A DNA stretch of 20,176 nucleotides from CAYSLU01 sp964431965 (lineage in GTDB: Bacteria; Verrucomicrobiota; Kiritimatiellia; CAIKKV01; CAYSLU01): positions 1 through 20,176 of the forward strand of contig CAYSLU010000097.1 in NCBI GenBank assembly GCA_964431965.1, in the 5' to 3' direction. The translations under genes and the position numbers were made by a program. This document shows positions 1-7,478 of this stretch, in pieces. Position 1 is the stretch's first letter; each line of letters begins with the position of its first letter. The notes under the pieces are model-generated. The model did not search any database and had not been told where the DNA came from. It worked only from the letters and a program-made list of their open reading frames with translations.

Positions 1-582
1 ATCGATGGTTGTCTCGTCAAGGCATCCCTCGCCCGAACGCCGCAAATCTCGGGCGACGAAGCAGTATCGAGCATTTGCGGGTCGGTCTCACCCGAGCTCA
101 AAGGCGATCTTCTTCACTTGTTTGCACGTTGCCCAAGCCGCACGCCTATTCCCGCAATTGGCGAATGGCGAGCCCTGACCCTTCAGCCTCAGGCTCTCGA
201 TAGCGGGAAACGTAGGATTCCCGAGGCGAAAAGGCAAGCCGGATGACCGCGCGCACGAGTAGCCCCAGGGACAGACACCCTGCGTGGTTGCCGACGACGC
301 TGGGATCGGCATCGGGATCGCAGTCACCATCCGGGTCGATTGCGGTTCCGATTCCGAGACAACGGAAGACCGAGGGAGGAGATTACGAGCAAGATTACGA
401 TTATGGGCCGGGCGGCGTGGTCCTGGCGGCATAGGGGCCCGGGGGACAGGCCCGATCCGTGCTCCGCGTTTCGATATTCTGTCGCTTGTCTGCCGCCGCC
501 GAAGCGGACATACTGGCTGGCGATTCTGTCGGAGCCCGCGCCGGTTCGCGGTCCTGCCGGGCTGACTGCCTTGTGGGGAGGG
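1..582. other. Gene-free left flank
   Basis: I see no convincing gene on either strand. The open frames here are rich in Arg, Pro, Ser and Gly, overlap one another, and read like antisense or non-coding translation. The stretch holds a 6-bp inverted repeat with an 8-nt loop (204-209 against 218-223) and a degenerate GATCGG / GATTACGA-like simple-sequence tract at about 301-406. The downstream gene at 583 has its own purine-rich ribosome binding site, so this stretch probably contains its promoter, but no clear -35/-10 pair stands out. Confidence 0.6.
301..406. repeat. Degenerate short-period repeat tract
   Basis: The tract contains GGATCGGCATCGGGATCG (303-320), TTCCGATTCCGA (346-357) and two exact copies of GATTACGA (381-388 and 393-400, 12-bp period). 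The pattern is a decayed 6- to 12-bp periodic sequence rather than a protein gene. I know similar GATTACGA / GATTCCGA-type tracts from intergenic DNA of environmental high-GC bacteria, but I cannot assign a function. Slippage debris and a structured non-coding element are both possible. Confidence 0.45.
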
Positions 583-1593
583 ATGGCGATGCGAATGCGA
601 CAGTTGGCCCCCATCATGGTCGGCGGGCTCCTCCTGGGGCTGCTCTGCACCGTGGATGCCGAGCCGCTGAAGATGCCTCCCCTGACGCTGACGGAGAAGG
701 CGCAGCCGCTCTACGCCGCCGTCGCGCTGGACGGCTCGACGACCGCGGTCGCATACGTGGTCTTCGACGGGAACGGCGAAACGGGCTACAAGCGCGCGCA
801 CGTCTTCATTCCCGGGCACAGCCAGTTCGGCACGCCCGTCGCGTGGACCGCCGCGGACGGCACGAACTTTCCGCCGCTTCCCTATTCGACTTCGATTACG
901 ACAACGGGCGGAGAGGACTCGGTCGAGGTTGAGTGGCGGATCTCGGCCGCCCGCGCTGTGACGGTCGCCCCGCCCCGCCCCGCCCGCCCGGCCGGCACGC
1001 AGGAGGTCTTCGACTACGTGACCGGGAAGAACAAGCTCGTCAACACTCCGGCCGTTCCCGCATCGCCGGGCGGACTCTCCACGAATCTCCATTTCGGGTT
1101 CACGCTCGACTATGCCCGGAAGAGCGGCGAGATGGCGGCGGGCGGGGTCGGCAGCGGGAAGATGCCCTTGGACATCCGGCTCGCGGGCTCGCTGCCGGTC
1201 GGCGCGCTGACCACGAACGCGCTGCCCGCCCGCGGCTTCGCCCCGTGGAACCAGCTCGAAGTCCGCGCTGGCCAGACGCTCTCCTACGGCACTCGCAAGC
1301 GCGTGCGAATCCAGGTCAAGGGCGGCCTCTTCTACGGCGGTAACCCCTGCAAGATCCGCTCCCTGCCGCGCGCCCACCAGTACGTGCTGTCCGTCAGCCC
1401 CTACCTGGATCCGCCGGCCGTAGCCGCGACGCAGACGGTCGAGCAGCTCCTCGGAAACGGCTACACGGTCGAGGTGAACACCGGCTGGTACACGTGGACC
1501 GCCCAGCTGCGCTGCCCGGGCCTCACCGCATCGCCGGCTGGCACCGGTCTGATGCCCCTCGCGCCGAAGAACGAAGGCCCGACGGAGCCGTGA
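583..1593 (+). CDS. Exported protein of unknown function
   Basis: A 336-residue protein that I do not recognise. The ATG at 583 is chosen because GGGGAGGG lies just upstream and because translation then begins with a clear Sec signal peptide: basic MAMRMRQ, a hydrophobic core at about residues 8-22 and a likely cleavage after VDA (residue 26). C22 follows Leu, so a lipobox is not convincing. The mature part is rich in Thr, Gly, Pro and Val with alternating hydrophobic residues, as in beta-rich secreted proteins. A Pro-Arg-rich linker (PPRPARPAG) lies near residues 129-137. There is no catalytic motif I can name. The next gene starts 18 nt after its stop on the same strand, so the two are probably co-transcribed. 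The function is open: surface, binding or spore-coat-like roles cannot be separated from sequence alone. Confidence 0.8.
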   Translation: MAMRMRQLAPIMVGGLLLGLLCTVDAEPLKMPPLTLTEKAQPLYAAVALDGSTTAVAYVVFDGNGETGYKRAHVFIPGHSQFGTPVAWTAADGTNFPPLPYSTSITTTGGEDSVEVEWRISAARAVTVAPPRPARPAGTQEVFDYVTGKNKLVNTPAVPASPGGLSTNLHFGFTLDYARKSGEMAAGGVGSGKMPLDIRLAGSLPVGALTTNALPARGFAPWNQLEVRAGQTLSYGTRKRVRIQVKGGLFYGGNPCKIRSLPRAHQYVLSVSPYLDPPAVAATQTVEQLLGNGYTVEVNTGWYTWTAQLRCPGLTASPAGTGLMPLAPKNEGPTEP

Positions 1594-1611
1594 CCGAGGC
1601 CCCCGACGGGG

Positions 1612-2508
1612 ATGGACGCTTGCATGCGAATCGAGCGAACAGCGAAACCGACGCTGACCGTGGTGGAGATGGATCCCGGAGACGAGCTGGCCTTCACGAC
1701 GGCCGACGGAGTCTGCCATCGGATCGGACTGCACCTGACGTGCGGGTGCCGGCTGAGCGAGATCTACGGGCACAGCGGCATCATGCCCCCCGCCGCGCCG
1801 GGCGCCTACCGCTTCTGGGCGCGGCTCACGATCGACGGGGCGACGCTGGAGCTGAACCGCTACGTCGGTACGCAGGACTGCTTCTATGCGCCGTGGGAGT
1901 TCAACGGGCTTCGCATCTGGCTCGATGCGGTCGATGAGATTTTCCAGATTCTCGAAGAGACGCACGGGAGCTGCAGACCGCGGAAGCGGGCCCGATTGGC
2001 GTTCCAGGATGCCAGCCTCCGGATCTGCCCAACCCCGCTGCACCCGTGGTGTCCGCTTCCCGGCGGGGGGCTCCGCCTGACCGACTGCTACCGGGGCGAG
2101 GACTGCTGGCTCGGCCCCTACGACGGCTGTTCCGCGCACGCCGGGCTGGACATCAACCACCCGGCCGGCACGCCTCTGTGGACGCCGATCGCCGTTGACG
2201 ATCATCGGCTCGTGGCCGCCGTGGCCCGGGGCGACGCCAACAACCGATGGGAGGGCGTCCGGCGGTGGGAGGACGGAACCACGTGGGCGCTGCGGACCAG
2301 CCACGTCATTCGTCTGGTCGTGCCGGAACGGAGTCCACTGTCGGCGGGCGTGCGCTATGCGGATGGGGCGGGCGTGTCGGTCTGCTACCGCGAGCACACG
2401 CACTTCGAGTTCGAGGTGCGCGAGTACGGGGAAACGTACCGGATCGACCCTTGGATACTCTTCTGGCAGATGTACCGCGACCAGCCCCCCGCCGCGCCCT
2501 GCTCGTGA
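1612..2508 (+). CDS. M23 (LytM-fold) metallopeptidase-like protein
   Basis: A 298-residue protein. The C-terminal half carries the zinc signature of lysostaphin/LytM-type M23 endopeptidases: HAGLD (H176, D180; HxxxD) and HTH (H262, H264; HxH) in an HTHFEFEV strand. The 82-residue spacing from D180 to H262 is close to that of LytM. The context GLDINHPAGTPLWTPI fits the family's beta-barrel core. Known family members cut peptidoglycan cross-bridges; activity here is inferred. Residues 1-170 match nothing I know, and the protein holds about 13 cysteines, many in pairs (TCGC, ICP...WCP, DCYRGEDC). No signal peptide is visible, which is odd for a wall hydrolase; a second ATG at 1624 does not add one. 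It follows the exported protein gene by 18 nt and is likely in the same operon. Confidence 0.75.
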   Translation: MDACMRIERTAKPTLTVVEMDPGDELAFTTADGVCHRIGLHLTCGCRLSEIYGHSGIMPPAAPGAYRFWARLTIDGATLELNRYVGTQDCFYAPWEFNGLRIWLDAVDEIFQILEETHGSCRPRKRARLAFQDASLRICPTPLHPWCPLPGGGLRLTDCYRGEDCWLGPYDGCSAHAGLDINHPAGTPLWTPIAVDDHRLVAAVARGDANNRWEGVRRWEDGTTWALRTSHVIRLVVPERSPLSAGVRYADGAGVSVCYREHTHFEFEVREYGETYRIDPWILFWQMYRDQPPAAPCS

Positions 2509-2641
2509 CCGGTTGCCCGCATGCAACGATCTCCGCCATGCTGCGCATCCGGGTGGATGACCAGCACCTGCTGTTGAGGAGCCGCCATCTGCCGACGCTC
2601 TGCTACCGGGTGGAAACATGCCGGGCCCGGGTGCAGGAATG

Positions 2642-2659
2642 AAAAGGACGGCCCGTCCT
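2642..2659 (-). terminator. Intrinsic terminator after the glycosidase gene
   Basis: On the minus strand a perfect 7-bp inverted repeat AGGACGG / CCGTCCT with one central base (2645-2659) is followed by TTTT (2645-2642). The first hairpin base overlaps the TGA stop (2661-2659) of the glycosidase-like gene. The U tract is short, so termination may be partial. It also lies in the convergent space facing the M23-like gene. Confidence 0.6.
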
Positions 2660-5166
2660 CAACACGATGCTGCGCAGCGCCGGCGGTAGTCGGCACGATA
2701 GGCGTCCACGATCCGGTCGAAGGAGATATCGGGCAGGACCGTGGACGGGGCCCACTCGACGGAGACCTCCCGTGCGCCCGACGGGAGCGGCCAGCCTCCA
2801 TCCGCCGCCGCCACCGGCCGGCCGGCCGTGAAGACCCGCGGCTCACGCACGAACGGCGGCAGGTGCAGCACCAGGCCGGGCGCCTCGCCGCGCGGACGCA
2901 GGTCGAGTGCGACCTGCATGCCGCCCTCTCGCATCGTCGCGCGCAGGCTCAGCAGCCCCCACGCCGTCGGCGCCCGCTCGAGCGCAACCTCCTGGCCCGG
3001 CTTCATCCAGGCCGGCGCCAGACCGGCCAACAGATGGAGGCGCCGGTCCGCCCCTTCGTAGACCAGCAGGTCGCGGACGAAGCGGACGAGCTTGGCGCTG
3101 AACCAGTTGTGCGGCGTGCAGTTGAAATCGCGGCGCCCCGCCGAATCCACGCCCTCGGCGGATCCGTGGGTGGCCGTCGTGTGCAGCAGCACGCCGTACA
3201 GGTCGCGCAGCGCCTCGGCATGGTCGCCCCGCCGGAGCCACGTCCCGGAGAGGTTCATCGTGTTGTAGTTGTGCAGCTGCGCGTATTCGCCCTTCGCGGT
3301 GGGGTACGGGAAGATCCCCTCGACGTACGCGTGCCGCCAGCGCGCGAGCGACGACGTGATCCACGCGTGGTCGGGCGGCAGGTTCTCCGTCGGGAACGCC
3401 GCTCCCAGGTTGTGCCAGTCGTTCCCGCCGGTCGGCCCGTACGCTCCGATCGGGGTGTACGAGTATGGCTTCTCCACCCATGTGACGTTCACCGTGACGG
3501 ACGGCGTGTCGTAGCCCTCGAAGCCCGGGGTCAGAACGCCGCCCGTCCGGGCGACGAGCTGCTCCATGCGACGGAGCACCGCGCGCGAGAACTCATCGGA
3601 GAACGCCTTCCATTCCTCGGCCAGTCCCCCCTCGCCGGCGGCTTCGGCCATGGCGACGCCCGACCGCGCCCCGGCCATCGCGTAGAGGTGGTAGGACACG
3701 AAGTGCCCGGCGATCAGCTCGTTGTCGGGGATCGACGTGGCCGGCAGCAGGCCGTCGTTGTCATCGCGGCTGTTCAGCCACGTGTGGATCAGCCAGGACA
3801 TCCGCCGCGCGGCGTCCGGAAACAGCCGCCGCGCCCACCGCCGGTCGGAGGTGATCTTCAGGTGCTCGCCGAGCAGCCACAGCACCATGCCGCTCGTCTC
3901 CTGCTGGACATCGCAGAGCAGGTAGTGATCGATCATGCGCGCGGCGCGGGCGTGGTCGCCGATCAGGTCATACGCGTAGATCAGGTCGATGTTGTCGCGC
4001 TCGTAGAAGATGTGGTGCCCGCCACTCGGCCCGGGTGTCGGGAACTCGCTCCGGCCCAGTCTGACCGAGCAGAGATCGAGGTGGTTCAAGGCCTGCACGA
4101 AAGCATCCTGGACCTTGGCCTCGGGAATCCGGACCTGCGCGCCCGCGCGCCGGCGGCGGCGCCAGATCCGGCGCGCACAATGCCGGCCGCTCCGATGGGT
4201 GGCCGTGAGCAGAACCTCCCCGTCGCGGGACCGGAGCGGGAAATACGGAACGACCCATTCGAACCGGAGCCGCGCCTGACGCGCGCCCGCGGGCGCCAGG
4301 CGCACCCCAAACTCCGCGGGGCGGGAAGGGCTCCGCGGCAGCGGCACCGGCCAGTGCGCGATCCGCGCTTCGTCGCATACCACCGCCGGGTCCGCGACAT
4401 GAAGTACGCCCAGCACATACTCCTCGCCCGCGTGCGTCGCGAGCAGCCGGAAGCGGCCGTCGCCCAGCGGCGACATGACCGGATTACCCCAGCCCGGGGC
4501 ATACGCCGGCCGCGTGTAGAACGCGCCGGCGCACAGCGCCGCAGACTGGCGGTAGCCAAAGTGGAGGGAGGGGCAGGCGGAGCCCGGCCGGCCAGTCAGC
4601 TCGCCCTGCCAGAAGAGGAACAGATTGCGCCCGCGCGGCTCGGCGCCGCCGACCCAGCGGTAGCTCCCGTTGTTCGCCACCGGGTAGACGCACTCGGGCG
4701 CACCCGCGATCTCGGCCGCCAGGTATTCCACGCTCAGCCGGCCGTCTTCGCGGCTGTCCGAAGCCCGGATGATCGGGATGGGCCCCTCCTCCAGCAGGCG
4801 CACCCGGAGATCGAACGGCCGCGCATCCGCGCCCGCGCCGATCGCCCACCCGCCGGTGAAGACGCGCAGCGTTCCCGCCGGATCCACGAGCGCGCACTCC
4901 GGCCCACCGGGCAGACCGAGCGCGGCGTTCCCGTTCACGTAGTAGTCGAACGGCCCATCGCCCTCCGGCATCGGCCAGCGCGAGATCGCGGTCTCCGGCC
5001 CGTTTGCGATTGGAGCCTTCACCTCGTCCGTCGACCGCAGCGGGAACGGGTTGCGGTAGTCGAACGGCCGGAGGGCCAGGTTACGGGGCCCGGAGGTGAC
5101 GGTCTCGTATCGCGCACCAGGCGCGCCGTCGGCCGGCCTCAACTCCTGTGGAATGCCTCTCAGCAT
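2659..5166 (-). CDS. Six-hairpin (alpha/alpha) glycosidase-like protein
   Basis: An 835-residue protein. The start at 5166 (MLRGIPQELRP) lies 4 nt after the stop of the DUF1638 gene; longer readings would run into that gene. The N-terminal ~350 residues look like beta-sandwich domains. From about residue 370 there is an (alpha/alpha) toroid with acidic and aromatic motifs: FYERDN (E389, D391), QQETSGMVLW, NSRDDNDGLLPA, GGNDWHNLGAAFPTE and QLHNYNTMNLSG. A C-terminal beta domain follows (LDLRPRGEAPGLVLHLPP). This architecture resembles GH63/GH78/GH95/GH106-type six-hairpin glycosidases, but I cannot fix the family or the substrate. No signal peptide is visible, so a cytoplasmic role on imported oligosaccharides is likely. 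It is the second gene of a two-gene operon ended by the hairpin at 2642. Confidence 0.8.
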   Translation of the reverse strand: MLRGIPQELRPADGAPGARYETVTSGPRNLALRPFDYRNPFPLRSTDEVKAPIANGPETAISRWPMPEGDGPFDYYVNGNAALGLPGGPECALVDPAGTLRVFTGGWAIGAGADARPFDLRVRLLEEGPIPIIRASDSREDGRLSVEYLAAEIAGAPECVYPVANNGSYRWVGGAEPRGRNLFLFWQGELTGRPGSACPSLHFGYRQSAALCAGAFYTRPAYAPGWGNPVMSPLGDGRFRLLATHAGEEYVLGVLHVADPAVVCDEARIAHWPVPLPRSPSRPAEFGVRLAPAGARQARLRFEWVVPYFPLRSRDGEVLLTATHRSGRHCARRIWRRRRRAGAQVRIPEAKVQDAFVQALNHLDLCSVRLGRSEFPTPGPSGGHHIFYERDNIDLIYAYDLIGDHARAARMIDHYLLCDVQQETSGMVLWLLGEHLKITSDRRWARRLFPDAARRMSWLIHTWLNSRDDNDGLLPATSIPDNELIAGHFVSYHLYAMAGARSGVAMAEAAGEGGLAEEWKAFSDEFSRAVLRRMEQLVARTGGVLTPGFEGYDTPSVTVNVTWVEKPYSYTPIGAYGPTGGNDWHNLGAAFPTENLPPDHAWITSSLARWRHAYVEGIFPYPTAKGEYAQLHNYNTMNLSGTWLRRGDHAEALRDLYGVLLHTTATHGSAEGVDSAGRRDFNCTPHNWFSAKLVRFVRDLLVYEGADRRLHLLAGLAPAWMKPGQEVALERAPTAWGLLSLRATMREGGMQVALDLRPRGEAPGLVLHLPPFVREPRVFTAGRPVAAADGGWPLPSGAREVSVEWAPSTVLPDISFDRIVDAYRADYRRRCAASC

Positions 5167-5170
5167 GCGC

Positions 5171-5911
5171 TCACTCGGCCCGGACCACGCGCTCCCAGTC
5201 ATAGACGCCGACGATGCGCTGGCCCGGCGGGACGACAAGGAAATCGGCCTCATCCCAGGCGCCGGAGATCAGGCTCTGGATCAGGCGCAGGCTGCCGACG
5301 AGGCGGGTGGCTTCCTTGCCATCGGCTTCAGCCTGCTGCTTGAACCGCTCCCAGTAGCCCAGGTGCGCGGTCTCCGGGATGTCGATGAACACGGCCTTGT
5401 TCCCCAGCTCGGGGTGCGGCGGGTGCATCTGGTCCCAGATGTACTTGGCGTTCTCCTCGCCGTACTGCTCCACGTAGGCCGCGTACTGGTCGCCATAGGC
5501 GATCCGGCTCTCGCCGTCCTCCTTGCGCAGGTAGTACTCGCCGCGCTCGATGTAGCCGGCCGAGCTGAACGGCATGCTGGGGTTGTCGGCGAAGTGCTCC
5601 TTGAACGCGGAGCGCGCGCCCAGCAGGACCGTGCAGCAGTCGTGGGCCCGGGGGATCACGAGCGGGGCCGACCGCGCCTGCAAGCCGACCGCCGCGTTGC
5701 CGCACATGCCGAAGGCCAGCAGCACCGCCTCATAGCGCTTGGCGCTCTGGCCAGCCGCGTCGATGCGGCCTTGAATCGTGCCGCGCAGGTTCTCGGGGTG
5801 GATATGCTCGCCCAGCTCGGTGAACTCGACGTCGATGATGTGCGGGCTGCGGGCGACGCAGTGGCAGACTTCGCGCATGAATACGTTGCACGCGATCAGC
5901 TTGAGGAGCAT
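5171..5911 (-). CDS. DUF1638 family protein
   Basis: A 246-residue protein matching the DUF1638 pattern: LKLIACNVFMREVCHCVA at the N-terminus, then HIIDVEF, an AVLLAFGMCGNAAVGL strand, and PLVIPRAHDCCTVLLG. The six cysteines (8, 16, 18, 70, 92, 93) lie in or beside the conserved segments and suggest metal or cofactor binding. DUF1638 proteins are often encoded near corrinoid-dependent methyltransferases, and a role in one-carbon or corrinoid chemistry has been suggested; no methyltransferase is seen here. The start is supported by GGGAGG six nt upstream. It is the first gene of the operon with the six-hairpin glycosidase-like gene and diverges from GH29 number 1 across the assembly gap. Confidence 0.85.
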   Translation of the reverse strand: MLLKLIACNVFMREVCHCVARSPHIIDVEFTELGEHIHPENLRGTIQGRIDAAGQSAKRYEAVLLAFGMCGNAAVGLQARSAPLVIPRAHDCCTVLLGARSAFKEHFADNPSMPFSSAGYIERGEYYLRKEDGESRIAYGDQYAAYVEQYGEENAKYIWDQMHPPHPELGNKAVFIDIPETAHLGYWERFKQQAEADGKEATRLVGSLRLIQSLISGAWDEADFLVVPPGQRIVGVYDWERVVRAE

Positions 5912-5980
5912 GGATCCCTCCCGGAATGCACGGCTATCGAGTGAGCAAGGTTACTCCAGCGGCCGCCATGCCATCCAGCA

Positions 5981-5995
5981 CTTCCCGCCTCGCTT
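5981..5995 (+). repeat. 15-bp duplicate, left of gap
   Basis: CTTCCCGCCTCGCTT abuts the N block on its left side and is identical to the 15 bases directly right of it (6096-6110). See the gap entry. Confidence 0.95.
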
Positions 5996-6095
5996 NNNNN
6001 NNNNNNNNNNNNNNNNNNNNNNNNNNNNNNNNNNNNNNNNNNNNNNNNNNNNNNNNNNNNNNNNNNNNNNNNNNNNNNNNNNNNNNNNNNNNNNN
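5996..6095. other. Assembly gap of exactly 100 N
   Basis: One hundred undetermined bases inside the divergent spacer between the DUF1638 and GH29 genes. The round length is the usual scaffolding placeholder for unknown size. Because the flanks share an identical 15-mer, the two contig ends probably overlap, so the true spacer may be about 115 bases shorter (about 144 bp between the two start codons). Confidence 0.98.
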
Positions 6096-6110
6096 CTTCC
6101 CGCCTCGCTT
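6096..6110 (+). repeat. 15-bp duplicate, right of gap
   Basis: Exact copy of 5981-5995. Its last two bases form the start of a candidate -35 box for GH29 number 1. Confidence 0.95.
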
Positions 6111-6137
6111 GTCCTTGCCCGGAGAAACGCATACTCT
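6109..6137 (+). promoter_or_regulatory. Candidate promoter of GH29 number 1
   Basis: TTGTCC (6109-6114) and TACTCT (6132-6137) are 17 bp apart, matching the sigma-70 consensus at 4 of 6 and 3 of 6 positions, and lie 33 bp upstream of the ATG at 6171. Weak, and it sits next to the gap. Confidence 0.3.
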
Positions 6138-6170
6138 CTCCGCCGGTCATTCACGTTGGAGAGGCTCGCC

Positions 6171-7472
6171 ATGCACACGGACAGTCCGGATACGCGCTCC
6201 CGGTGGTTCCCCGACGCCCGCTTCGGCATGTTTATCCACTGGGGCCTGTACAGCAATCCCGCCGGCGTCTGGCAGGGCCGGAAGATCAAGCATGCCTACG
6301 GAGAGTGGCTCCAGGCATCCGAGCACGTGCCGCGCCCGGAGTACCGCAAGCTGGCGGCGGCGTTCAACCCGACGGGCTTCGATGCCGAGGAGTGGGCGCA
6401 GATCGCGAAGAGCGCCGGCATGAAGTACATGGTGATCACGGCCAAGCACCACGACGGCTTCGCGCTCTGGCCGACGCGCGCCTCGCGCTACAACGTCATG
6501 GACGAGACCCCGTTCAAGCGCGACATTCTCGGCGAGCTGGCCGCCGCCTGCCGCAAGTTCGACATCCGCCTGGGCTTCTACTACTCGCACTGGCAGGACT
6601 GGGAGGGAACCGGCGGCGACGTGTGCCAGACGCACATGGTCAACGAGGAGTACGTGCACCCGGGCGCCGACGAGTTCGCGCGCTACTGGGAGCGCAAGTG
6701 CCTGGTACAGGTGCGTGAGCTGCTCGACAACTACGATCCCTGGCTCCTCTGGTTCGACAGCTGGAACAAGGACAGCTTCACGTACATCACGTCCGAGCGG
6801 CAGGATGAGCTGATCTCGCTCGTCCGCAGCCGCAGCGCGAAGTGCCTCGTGAACAGCCGCATCCAGTTCCTCGGCCCGTCCGATCGGGTGGACTACATCT
6901 CGATGATGGACAACGAGTTTCCGGAGCAGGGCCAGGATAAACCGTGGGAGACCTCCGGGACGCTCAACCACTCCTGGGGCTATCACCAGCTGGACTTCGA
7001 CTGGAAGCCGACGGCGCAGCTGCTGAAGCACCTGGTCGGCAACGCGGCCAACGGCGGCAACTACCAGCTCAACGTGGGCCCCATGGGCAACGGCCGATTC
7101 CAGGATGCGGCGATCAAGCGCCTGCGCGAGCTCGGGCTCTGGCTGGGGGCCAACGGGGAAGCGGTCTACGGCACCGGCCGCAGCCCGCTGGGCAAGCCCG
7201 ACTGGGGCCGAATCACAGCCCGGCCGATGCCGGGGAACCGCACGCGCCTGTACCTGCACCTGTGGGACTTCACGCCCGGAACGGCACTGCTGCTGGACGG
7301 CGTGCACAACGCCCCCGTGGCCGCGCGGGTGCTCGAAACCGGCCAGCCGGTTGGCTGCGGCGCGACCGACGCCGGACTGTGGCTGCGCCTGCCCAAGGAG
7401 CTGCGCGGCCTCGAGCTGCCGGTCATCGCGCTTGATGTCGATGGCACTCCGGCGCGTGGCGCGACGGCCTGA
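6171..7472 (+). CDS. Alpha-L-fucosidase, GH29 (number 1)
   Basis: A 433-residue enzyme expected to remove terminal alpha-L-fucose from glycans by a retaining mechanism. GH29 landmarks are clear: FGMFIHWGLYS (H23, W24), ITAKHHDGFALW (H93, H94 in the fucose pocket), and LWFDSWNKD, where D196 aligns with the catalytic nucleophile. LLKHLVGNAANGGNYQLNVGPMGNG closes the barrel. About 90 C-terminal residues form a small beta domain. The common WFDGGW-type context is replaced by FDSWNK, so the subfamily and the acid/base residue are uncertain. The start is supported by TTGGAGAGG (6156-6164) six nt upstream of the ATG; the open frame extends further upstream only through the gap and non-coding sequence. 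There is no signal peptide, so it is probably cytoplasmic. Its stop is 6 nt from that of the convergent lyase gene. Confidence 0.92.
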   Translation: MHTDSPDTRSRWFPDARFGMFIHWGLYSNPAGVWQGRKIKHAYGEWLQASEHVPRPEYRKLAAAFNPTGFDAEEWAQIAKSAGMKYMVITAKHHDGFALWPTRASRYNVMDETPFKRDILGELAAACRKFDIRLGFYYSHWQDWEGTGGDVCQTHMVNEEYVHPGADEFARYWERKCLVQVRELLDNYDPWLLWFDSWNKDSFTYITSERQDELISLVRSRSAKCLVNSRIQFLGPSDRVDYISMMDNEFPEQGQDKPWETSGTLNHSWGYHQLDFDWKPTAQLLKHLVGNAANGGNYQLNVGPMGNGRFQDAAIKRLRELGLWLGANGEAVYGTGRSPLGKPDWGRITARPMPGNRTRLYLHLWDFTPGTALLLDGVHNAPVAARVLETGQPVGCGATDAGLWLRLPKELRGLELPVIALDVDGTPARGATA

Positions 7473-7478
7473 GGGGCA

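Noticed and set aside
640..651. Lipobox in the exported protein (LGLLC)
   Set aside because: The residue before Cys is Leu rather than Gly, Ala or Ser, so lipoprotein processing is unlikely; VDA cleavage fits better.
88..2619. Long minus-strand open frame opposite the exported and M23-like genes
   Set aside because: Arg/Pro/Gly-rich translation without any domain; the plus strand carries a signal peptide and an M23 metal signature. High GC makes long antisense frames common.
2863..5343. Long plus-strand open frame opposite the six-hairpin gene
   Set aside because: Low-complexity Arg/Ala/Val translation; it also runs into the DUF1638 gene region. The minus strand shows coherent enzyme motifs.
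5778..6170. Upstream extension of GH29 number 1 through the gap
   Set aside because: It would read through 100 N and antisense to the DUF1638 gene; the ATG at 6171 has a proper ribosome binding site and starts the domain.
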